From assembly GCF_026745355.1 (NCBI RefSeq), contig NC_079202.1, positions 40,851,215-40,915,214 on the forward strand: 64,000 nt of DNA. The letters run 5' to 3'. A program made the position numbers and the translations under genes. Of the stretch, positions 56,936-64,000 are shown in pieces. Under the pieces are notes generated by a model, which made no database searches, was not told where the DNA came from, and saw only the letters and a list, made by a program, of their open reading frames with translations. Position 1 is the first letter of the stretch. Every line of letters starts with the position of its first letter. The DNA is from Beta vulgaris subsp. vulgaris (taxonomy: Eukaryota; Streptophyta; Magnoliopsida; Caryophyllales; Amaranthaceae).

Positions 56936-58507
56936 TTAGTTTCCTCATCGTAAGTAATTCTTTAATGGCAATCTTAAATTTTTTTATGTTGGTTTTCTCT
57001 TTTTACAATTTTTCTTATTATGCATAGTTGTAAATTAGGAAACGAACGGGAAATTTTGAAGTTCGGAATATTATAATTTTTGTACCATTGACTAGTGCTC
57101 GAAATATACTTCGAAATAAGATCTATATACAATATAGTTCTACAACTTATGAATAGAACGTGCCACGTAGGATTGTCATGTCAAATTGTTATTTTTTTTT
57201 ACAAAAATAGAGTTCTACGTAAATTTAAATACATATAAGGAGCTTTGCATAAGTGAAATAGAGTTTCATGTTGAATGAACGACTTAAATTATTATATTAC
57301 ATAATTTGTGCATATATAACTTTTGCTACGTGATTCAAAATATTATAATTTTTATATCATTGGATAATGCTCAAATTATATTTTGAAATAAGATCTATAT
57401 ACAATATAGTTCTACTTATGAATAGAGAGTACCATGTAGGATTGTCATGTCATTTATATTTATTTTTAATATAACAAAAAAATAGAGTTCTACACTTATT
57501 TCATTCATAGAATATTTATTGAGTACATAATTATTCATGTTTGTTTTTTCACATATATCTATATGTCAGATTTTATTCTTTTATCTATGAACTTGATTTT
57601 ACTAAACTAATTGGAAAATTAAGATTTGCGTTTCTAGACTATTTGAGGTCACGAGTCATAAGAAAGGAGAAAGTTTGATAAGTCTTGATATGGTCATGAT
57701 GGATGAAGAGGTAAATTTTTATCATAAACATTATTTTTGATTATTAATAGAGATTAATTTTATATTTAATTAATTATATTTATGATACTGTCATTATGAT
57801 TTTTTTTTTCACTTCCCAATCTTCCATTTTATATGCGTTAGTGTGTATGTGTCATTAAAAGTTGAAGTTGTGGCTGACACTCACGTTTTCTAAAATTTTT
57901 CTATCATGCATCTATTGAATAAGCACCCTCTACTTTATTCAAGTACCATCGGGGTGTTCTTCATGTTAAAATTATGTTAATTATGTTAGTCGTACCAATT
58001 ATCGAGATACTATTTAATAATATAATATACTTAGCTACAATATTTAGAGTAATAATAAATAATAAAAAATAAAAAATTTAGAAATAAGAGTATATATAAT
58101 GACAAATACTTTCTTCATTCTTTTTGTATTGCAACAATAAGTTTGTGCATGGTTTCTAAGTAAATGAAAAAATGGGTAGTTTAGCATAGGTACCCCTTCA
58201 ATTAACAAGTGTAGGGGAAAAGTAAATCCTTAATAAAGTGAACGCAACTTTGTGAGGCAATTTGATGAGTAATTAAGGATGATTTTATTAACATAAAGTA
58301 AAAGCAATATTGTCAATTATATTTGTTTTTTTTACTAAAAGTGGAGTGGTCCAAACAGATAAAACTACCCAAAATGGTGAATATTGCAATAGAAAAAGAA
58401 CAAGGGAAGTATGTAAATAAAAAGGTGTTGAAAAATTTCATTTTACAGCAACATAAAATCAACAATATTAACAAAATATTTGCGAAAAAAATAATATAAA
58501 CAAGAAC
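56936..58507. other. AT-rich stretch, probably the body of a Helitron
   Basis: No gene is seen. It contains the two-unit direct repeat at 57055-57495. Words such as 'gtgccacgtaggattgtcat' recall non-autonomous plant Helitrons, and a Helitron 3' end lies at 58535. I could not place the 5' end. Confidence 0.4.
57055..57495. repeat. Two-unit direct repeat, spacing about 275 bp
   Basis: Both units contain 'aatattataattttt', 'gaaataagatctatatac' with 'aatatagttctac', 'gtaggattgtcatgtca' and 'aaatagagttctac'. Units begin near 57058 and 57332. Similarity is roughly 80-85 percent by eye. Confidence 0.8.
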
Positions 58508-58535
58508 CCGTGCAATGCACGGGCTTCAAAACTAG
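58508..58535 (+). mobile_element. Helitron 3' terminus
   Basis: Hairpin CCCGTGC-aat-GCACGGG, eight bases, then CTAG followed by T. This is the standard Helitron 3' end (hairpin plus CTRR, before a target T). The body lies to the left; its 5' end is not resolved. Confidence 0.75.
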
Positions 58536-59248
58536 TAAGAAAATAATGTGAAAAAGAGGAGGAGAGAGAAAGAATGAAAACCTAATCTAAATAATATTAA
58601 GTAACCTCATATGACTGGGAAAGTAATAGACAAGATAAAGAAAGCCTTGAATAAAGCATTAATGGGCGGATCAGTGATCCGCGCGTACGCGTGGCAGATT
58701 CCAGCAGAAACAGTGCAATCTTCTAGAAGGGATAAATCCTTGAATAGAAGTCTCATTGGGGTGTGACACCTTTAGTTGGAAAGTTTTTCAAGTCTAGTTT
58801 CCAAATATGCTCGAATTACTTGATTTTAATAAGCACATCAAAAGTTATTGTCAGAAGAGTAGACATGACTCTTTTTTCACATTTCTTTTAATGATTTTCC
58901 GCTTTGTTTTCGCTCAATCTCGTATTATGACATATCCGTACAATATTTATGCACTGTAGCTTCTTTTCAAGTGCTCCTAGTCCTCGAGCTTAGCTAATTA
59001 TACTCCAAATATGTTGTCATTAACTGAAATTCATCAAAAATAAGAAAACATACAGAGTAGGATTATAATAACATCACTTAAGAATATGATGCAATATTGA
59101 ACATAAATATGAAACTAAATGTTCTAGAATACAATCTAAATGCACCTAAAAATTATATATAAATATGAGTTATCAAACTCTCAAGAAAGACTAAAAGTAA
59201 TCTATTTTACAATAGATATTTGATAAATACAATTGAAACTAAAAGTAA
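58536..59248. other. Non-coding stretch
   Basis: No gene is recognised. A short GC-rich palindromic block, 'ggatcagtgatccgcgcgta' then 'cgcg', lies at 58668-58692. Confidence 0.4.
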
Positions 59249-59263
59249 TCTATATTAGAATAG

Positions 59264-59390
59264 AACCAACGATATCTTGGCCTAGTGGTTAAGATTGAGG
59301 TGTTGTGAACGATAGGTCACAGGTTCGAATCCCCCCTCCCCTTCTTTGTACTTTGTACCGCTTTCGTGGCTCATATGAATAAAAAAAAAA
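59264..59390 (+). mobile_element. tRNA-derived SINE
   Basis: 127 bp. It has a pol III A box (GGCCTAGTGG) near 59280 and B box (GGTTCGAATCC) near 59322, about 42 bp apart, and an A-tail of 10. It is flanked by a 15 bp target-site duplication with one mismatch (tctatattagaatag at 59249-59263; tctatattataatag at 59391-59405). The promoter boxes are intact, so it could be transcribed by pol III. The mobilising LINE is not identified. Confidence 0.88.
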
Positions 59391-59405
59391 TCTATATTAT
59401 AATAG

Positions 59406-59971
59406 ATATTATAGACTTACGAAAATGAAGTAGATGATTGGTGATAACCCATATAGCATAGATTATCACAGGGAGATATCCCATCAGCACCAAACATATC
59501 CAAAACTCAACCTGTAAATTCAAATTTATAAATTAAATCATGTAAGACATATTACTTCACATATTCATAATATAAAACCCCCTAAATTCTTTTATTGAAT
59601 AATTAAATTATGAGTATCTTCTTAATTACTGCAATAATTTCTTGCAATAATTATGATTATCTTCTTAAGAATGCCAAATCTTTAAACTTTGAGGTGAAGA
59701 TGGTGTGTCAAATGAACCATATTCATTCTCCATATAAACAAAATGTAAGGTGGCTGGATATAGGGGAAGGTGTTTTAGAGTTTATGAATTTTGAGGGTGT
59801 AGTGAAATGCAAATATGATTAGGGTATTTATAGTATAATTTTGTACTCAGTTTTTTTTTTTGAAAACCCGTCCCATATTTTCATAAAATCACGATTTGCC
59901 ATAATAAAGTTTGAATGTATCAATCCCTAAAATCATGTTATGCAATTTAGGAATGATTACGATTTAGTTGA
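59406..59971. other. Non-coding stretch left of the minus-strand LINE
   Basis: No feature is recognised. The 70-codon frame at 59610-59822 has no family resemblance. Confidence 0.35.
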
Positions 59972-60568
59972 TCAACTTGCACATGATTTAAGAAATTTGG
60001 CGGGAACTTTGTTACTAGACTTTGTATTACCGGCATCTTCAGAGGTACGATTTAATGTGGTTTTATCTGTTCTCCGCATTCTTTTCCGAGTTGGCTTTTT
60101 CACCAACATCCAAGAACCAAAATTTTGTTCTAACTCTGATGGGGATTGTTGATGTATTTTAGGACCCTACATCTCATTGAGCTGATCATTTACTCTATCA
60201 ACCATAACTTAGTCATTAGTGTGATTTCGGATGCAATGGTCTTCCACATGCCATAACTTTCCACATTTATAGCAAATCATTTTAATGCCTTCATACTGGA
60301 TACGCCAAACCTTACCTTTGAGCCAGAACTTGGAAAGAAGGGGTTTAGTCAAATCGATCTCGACACTCAATCTAGTGAACTGCTCTCTGTCCGCATTGGC
60401 CGTCAATTTATCGGCTCTTAAGACTTTACCAATTTTGGAACCAATTTTGTGGAGGAAGTCTTTGTCTAAATATTCAATTGAAAAATTAGGGATTTTTACC
60501 CAAGTGGTAAGAACATTAATGGAGGCTTCCTCTGGAATAAAGTTGGGTGACCATTTTCTAATGGTGAG
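59972..60568 (-). pseudogene. LINE ORF1, C-terminal half
   Basis: Minus-strand continuation of the ORF1 at 62819-63449 after a Mutator-like insertion. It reads YLTIRKWSPNFIPEE, TTWVKIPNFSIEYLDKDFL, GKVLRADKLTANADREQF, KPLLSKFWLKGK and the zinc knuckle CYKCGKLWHVEDHC (C-x2-C-x4-H-x4-C). After a stop at 60209 another frame reads FGSWMLVKKPTRKRMRRTDK to a stop near 59972. ORF2 was not found, so the element is truncated. Confidence 0.85.
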
Positions 60569-60955
60569 GTAAGTATGAGTTAAGGGTACAAAGAGGACCC
60601 AAACTATCAGATTTTTCACCATTCAGGACCTACAACTATTTTATGCACCCTTTGGGACCTGATGACAATAATCCGACAAGTTAACTCAACGTTAACTGAA
60701 CTGAGGTTAACTAGAGCAAAAAAAAAAAACCAAATTAAAATTAAAAAGTAACCGTTGGAATTTTTGGAACTTTAGTTCCTAAAATACAGTTTAACACCTC
60801 TCACTATAAAAACAAACCCAAAAAAAAAGCAGGAGAATGTTCTTATGTCCCAAAAAAATATATTTACAAGCCAAAAAATCAGAAAATAAGCAAAACTCCA
60901 TTGGTCAGGCTCTTGAATCTTCAAAACTCCATCTGCAAAGAACATGTATTTCAGT

Positions 60956-61221
60956 GAGGTGCTTTGTGACTGTGACAGAATAGCAATCCGTTTATGAGGT
61001 TTTATATATGTGAAAATTATAGAACAAGAAGGGGTTGTCAATTCTTTGAGTGGATTGACAGTCCTCATCCTCTTGAAATAAGGGATGAGATGGTAGCTTT
61101 CATTAGAAGCAAGATGGAAGTAGAAGATGAAGTGGAAGATATAAAGAAGAAGCTAAGGAAATGTAGGATTGTTGTGGCAGTGTTAGCCTTTGTAATTTTC
61201 TTTTTGTTACCGAAAATGTAA
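60956..61221 (+). pseudogene. GRF-type zinc-finger ORF with membrane tail, N-terminus decayed
   Basis: The open frame (60994-61221) reads RFYICENYRTRRGCQFFEWID, the second half of a GRF zinc finger (…C…C-x-FF-x-W). It is followed by a charged helix (MEVEDEVEDIKKKLRKC) and a membrane-like segment (IVVAVLAFVIFFLLP). The first half of the finger, expected to have CG and a TxxNPG-type loop, is only faintly visible upstream (CDCDRIAIR) and is interrupted by a stop near 60990. Small plant proteins of this layout are common near or in transposons, and their role is unclear. Here it is carried inside the Mutator-like element, opposite in strand to the transposase remnants. Confidence 0.65.
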
Positions 61222-61330
61222 TTTTATGTAATTAAGGGAAAGAAAATGCTTACATTGTATTAGAATAATTGTGTTGCTCCATAGTACAATGATCCAATTG
61301 AAGGCATATTGGTTGTTGTACTTGTGTTGC

Positions 61331-61816
61331 TTAAGCTTGTCTGACTTTCATTGAACTGCAAGATATAAACACATTAGTTTCTAGAATTTGCAACTGTGAA
61401 TGAATAAAAAATGTAGTTATAAAAATTGCATTACATTTGCTTGGCTTTGAAATCCTGTGGTTGTGGAGAACTGAATGTGATTGTTGGATTGGTGGAGTTG
61501 CAGTTGCTTGGGAGGGTGCCTTAGGTGCTGTAGGAACAGGACACTTTCTCTTGTTGTGTCCCTCCTCTCTACAACTGCTGCACCTCATTATAACCCCCTT
61601 TTTGGACAATCGGTTACCAACTACCTCCCCAACAGATGGCTTTCTCTTGACAGTACGGCTGTTATGTAGTTTTTTCACAGCAGGTGCAAGTATTGGGTTA
61701 AAGGATGATTGAGGCCACTCTTGTGGTCCATTCAATGGCTCTAATGGAAACAAGTATGCCTTGAGATATGTGTCTTTTGAGAATAATGTCCCAGCATATC
61801 CAATTGCGAAAACCAA
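61331..61816 (-). pseudogene. MULE transposase C-terminus with zinc knuckle
   Basis: Minus-strand frame with PLEPLNGPQEWPQSSF, a basic linker (RTVKRKPSVGEVVGNRLSKK) and MRCSSCREEGHNKRKCP, a C-x2-C-x4-H-x4-C knuckle. This order (xPxNGxxxWP, basic linker, RCSxCxxxGHNKRxCP) is that of the end of plant MuDR/MULE transposases. The catalytic DDE core and SWIM finger are missing upstream. The first residues of the frame (FAIGYAGTLFSKDTYLKAYL) are of uncertain origin. Confidence 0.7.
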
Positions 61817-61922
61817 TCATTCATAATCTTCAGCTTAAAAATCACCATCATACTCAACCAACCAATCATACAAACAAGCAGAATTGTTGTGAATAATGTC
61901 CCAGCATATCCAATTGCGAAAA
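61773..61922. repeat. 33 bp direct repeat inside the MULE
   Basis: The word 'gaataatgtcccagcata' then 'tccaattgcgaaaac' occurs at about 61780-61812 and 61890-61922, so about 110 bp has been partly duplicated. It joins the two minus-strand coding remnants. Confidence 0.8.
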
Positions 61923-62104
61923 CGGTTAGCCCAAATTGCAGCCCTCTCAGGGATCCACCACTTCCAATTCCACATGTCACTCCAATCCCTACATACAAGA
62001 GAGACTACCCCCTTGTCATGTCTGTTCAGCTTTGGGAACACATGCATAGTCATTATCTCAGGCATGAACAACACTTGGTGGGGAGCTTCAGTTTCTTCAG
62101 CCAT
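61835..62104 (-). pseudogene. F-box-like N-terminal fragment in the MULE
   Basis: The 89-residue frame MAEETEAPHQVLFMPEIMT... contains MPEIMTMHVFPKLNRHDK then VVSLVCRDW. This resembles an F-box (LPxE/D...IFxxL...xxxxVCxxW) in spacing. It is followed by a Trp-rich segment (MWNWKWWIPERAAIWANRF). It could be a captured host gene start or part of a MULE-encoded protein. No downstream F-box partner domain (LRR or kelch) is present. Confidence 0.4.
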
Positions 62105-62818
62105 TTTATTCTTTAAAAAATAACATCTAAAGTTAAATAATGACTACATAAAAAGAAACCTAATACCCTCTGTTGTAGTTAGTTCATTTCATAACAAAAA
62201 TCAAACAAACCCTAAGTGTTCATCATAATTTTTAGCAGATACACATGCAAAACAAAATCAAACCACCACACAAAGTATAATCCCGAACAAAAAAACAACA
62301 AACATGAACAAAAAAAAAAAATCAGAATTTTGAATTTTCAAAATTACAACATCCAAAACCCCTCCAACTGACCCAACAAAAACACTGAATTTAGCTAAAA
62401 AAGACAAAAATTAGAGAGTTTAGATGATTACCACAAAGATATAAGCAATTTTAAGCAGAAATTTTTGGAGATGAAGCTTCTTCTTCTAAGCCCTTCTTTT
62501 CGCCTTTGAGAGAAATGAAAGAGAGTTCTGCAACAGGGGGGGTGTAGTGGAAGATGGAATGGCGCCAAGTACAAGTAATCCCCTTTTCTTTAGCGTTTTT
62601 TTTTCTCTCTCAACTGACATAATTTTTTTTGGGAAAAACAACAAATGATAGCTTTTTGGGGTTTCAATTGTCAACTGGGCCCACAAGTTAACCAAGGTTA
62701 ACATTTATGCTCAGAATCCCGTTTTGGGTCCCAAACGGTGTACAAAAAAGAATAAGTCCCAAACGGTGAAAAAGCTGATAGTTTGGGTCCTTATTGTACC
62801 CTTAACTCACGTAAGTAT

Positions 62819-63449
62819 CATCAATTAACCAAGGATCCTGGGTAAGCACATAATGATAGTCCTCCCTGTTACTAAATCGAGCAATGAAATACTTGCTCGG
62901 TCAAGGCTAAATCACCCTTAAGTTGCCCTTTCTTTTTTAACCTTTTCATTAAACCCATATACCCTAAACTGCAATCAAACATACGAATGATGAGAGTAGT
63001 TCTCCTGGCGAATTTTCCGTTTTTCATCTTTGGTGAGGAGAATGATTGGGAATTTCTCAGAATCCTCCAAATCATCCGGAGCAATATCATCATCAGATAC
63101 TTCATCATCATCCTCAAATTCAAAAGAATTGCAGGAATTAGAGTTGTTAGTTAATTGAGAATTTCTTACCAAATTTCGGAAAGAAATTTTTGGCGCCTGA
63201 TTCTAAGCCGGAAAATGCCCTATTCAATTTTCCATTTACAGCATCTTGTTGGTGGGATGTCCATGCTCTTCTTGGTTATCGAGCTCCATCAACTGTTCAC
63301 GCTCTTGATCATCCCGATTAAAAATTAAATGGGTGATTTTTCGTTTTGGTTTCTTAATTGAACGAAAAACTTGATCTTGTTTTTCAGTGGGAATGGTGGG
63401 AGAAGCTTTGGGGGGGGGGGGAGGCTTGGGGAAGAGAGGATTCGCTCAT
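62819..63449 (-). pseudogene. LINE ORF1, N-terminal half
   Basis: ORF1 starts at ATG 63449 on the minus strand (MSESSLPQASPPPPKASPT), with a C/G homopolymer at 63408-63421 within the Pro codons. A basic stretch (KKPKRKITHLIFNRDD) is followed, in other frames, by an acidic stretch (FEFEDDDEVSDDDIAPDD). The beginning of the DUF4283-like domain (GYMGLMKRLKKKGQLKGDLA) and REDYHYVLTQDPWLIDDTY come next, ending exactly at the Mutator-like insertion. It is frameshifted near 63230, 63010 and 62880. Confidence 0.8.
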
Positions 63450-63833
63450 GATGCTCAGCAAAAACTTTTTATTAAACCAAAAAAAAATATGTAAAATATA
63501 AGATATGCAGAGTACTGAGTACTTCTAATTTAAGTTAGTTAATCATAATTAGCTTAATTAATACATCTTGGAAGGAGTATCGAGAAGCTAACTAGAGAAA
63601 AACTAGCTAACATAATCTTGTTGACTCAGGCACTCAGCTGGCTTATAGCTCTAATTGAGATTATCTCGGAGTTGCAACACATGGGGTTGAACTTGATTAT
63701 TTTTGTTCTTGATACTGCTGAAACCTGGATGATTAATCACTTGATTAGTTTAAGTGTTACTTAAAACAGTTTGCATTTTGCCTTTACAACAGGGAATACG
63801 TAAAAATATGTAGTATGTATCTAGAAGCGCCTA
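63450..63833. other. Spacer between LINE and receptor kinase gene
   Basis: AT-rich, with no gene or element end recognised. It probably holds the LINE 5' end and the 3' untranslated region of the kinase gene to its right. Confidence 0.4.
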
Positions 63834-64000
63834 TCACGGATGATCTGTATGGTTCTTAAGGAGAATGTCCCTTGTTACTTGCAAGTCTCTGACAGCATCT
63901 TCGATCCGCATTCGATCTTGTGGTGACTCAACTGAACATTTCACTCCGATTTCAATGACACACCTTATGCACTTCATTTTCCTGTCTATTTCTGCCAGAA
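63834..64000 (-). CDS. LRR receptor-like kinase, C-terminal end (partial)
   Basis: The minus strand is open from the window edge to a TGA at 63834-63836. It reads LAEIDRKMKCIRCVIEIG, VKCSVESPQDRMRIEDAV and RDLQVTRDILLKNHTDHP. The pattern I-G-V-x-C-S-x-E-S-P-x-x-R-M-x-I-x-x-V-x-x-L is the end of the kinase domain of the LRR XII receptor kinases (EFR/Xa21-like), with the conserved Arg of subdomain XI. These are plasma-membrane receptors in pattern-triggered immunity and development. Only 54 residues are visible, so exon structure, integrity and ligand type cannot be judged. Confidence 0.8.
   Translation of the reverse strand, partial: LAEIDRKMKCIRCVIEIGVKCSVESPQDRMRIEDAVRDLQVTRDILLKNHTDHP

Larger units (their letters stand above)
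60578..62809. mobile_element. Mutator-like element (MULE) inserted in the LINE ORF1
   Basis: The left end is GAGTTAAGGGTACAA and the right end is its complement, GTACCCTTAACTC. Beyond this the arms share 'ggacccaaactatcag' and 'tttttcacc' as inverted repeats for about 45 bp, and weaker similarity runs on to 'gttaac'. The duplicated target is gtaagtat with one extra mismatched base (60569-60577, 62810-62818), fitting the 8-9 bp of Mutator. LINE ORF1 continues on both sides. The interior holds broken transposase and other coding remnants, so the element is not autonomous. Confidence 0.8.

Noticed and set aside
57123..57150. TCTATATACAATATAG after an A, as a Helitron 5' end.
   Set aside because: The same words occur twice within a longer duplicated unit that extends to their left, so they are not a boundary.

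Overview
This is a plant nuclear window that is mostly transposable elements. Supporting signs are exons with GT-AG introns, LTR retrotransposons of Copia, chromovirus and Tat type, LINEs, a SINE, Helitron ends, MITEs and a nuclear copy of plastid DNA. The one intact host gene, on the minus strand at 41443-42495, is a two-exon plastid m-type thioredoxin. Its transit peptide and mature domain look very close to my memory of spinach thioredoxin m. I therefore infer a relative of spinach, beet or quinoa (Amaranthaceae/Chenopodiaceae), but no search was run. A second host gene enters at the right edge: the 3' end of an LRR receptor-like kinase (63834-64000, minus).

Layout, 0-25 kb. A plus-strand Copia relic (1168-3029) is preceded by what looks like a solo LTR of another family (1-1178). 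A plus-strand LINE (4772 to about 13520) is split twice. One break is a solo LTR (6401-7999, TSD tcatg). The other is a 3.8 kb CACTA-like element (8668-12487, TSD gta) that carries exon fragments of two unrelated host genes, DGAT2 and Pumilio, both on the minus strand. A truncated hAT transposase gene follows. Next is a 7.5 kb non-autonomous LTR element with 2.9 kb LTRs and only 1.7 kb between them (15577-23051, TSD gatgc).

Layout, 24-43 kb. A short terminal-inverted-repeat element (24259-25073 plus 36558-36788) was split by an 11.5 kb Tat-lineage Ty3/gypsy element on the minus strand (25074-36552, TSD gttag). That element carries gag, protease, RT, two RNase H domains and integrase, all broken. 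It also carries an antisense, intron-containing extra gene on the plus strand whose intron holds a tandem array of small palindromes. Beyond it lie a third arm of the TIR family, a 263 bp Helitron, a 311 bp Harbinger-like MITE, a tRNA-like fragment, thioredoxin m, and a 626 bp MITE of the TAGGGATGGCA type.

Layout, 43-64 kb. A 10.4 kb Copia element on the minus strand has 2.06 kb LTRs (43548-53928, TSD ggttt) and a decayed pol. Next come plastid-derived DNA with clpP exons 2 and 3 and the 5' exon of rps12 (about 55113-56935), a Helitron 3' end, a tRNA-derived SINE with a 15 bp TSD, and a minus-strand LINE ORF1 (59972-63449). A Mutator-like element splits this ORF1 and carries transposase remnants and a GRF-type zinc-finger ORF.

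Nesting gives relative ages. The LINEs and the short TIR element are older than the solo LTR, CACTA, Tat and MULE insertions within them. The Copia and 2.9 kb LTR elements have near-identical LTR pairs and look young. The most unusual item is the CACTA-like element that brings DGAT2 and Pumilio exons together in one orientation with splice sites intact.
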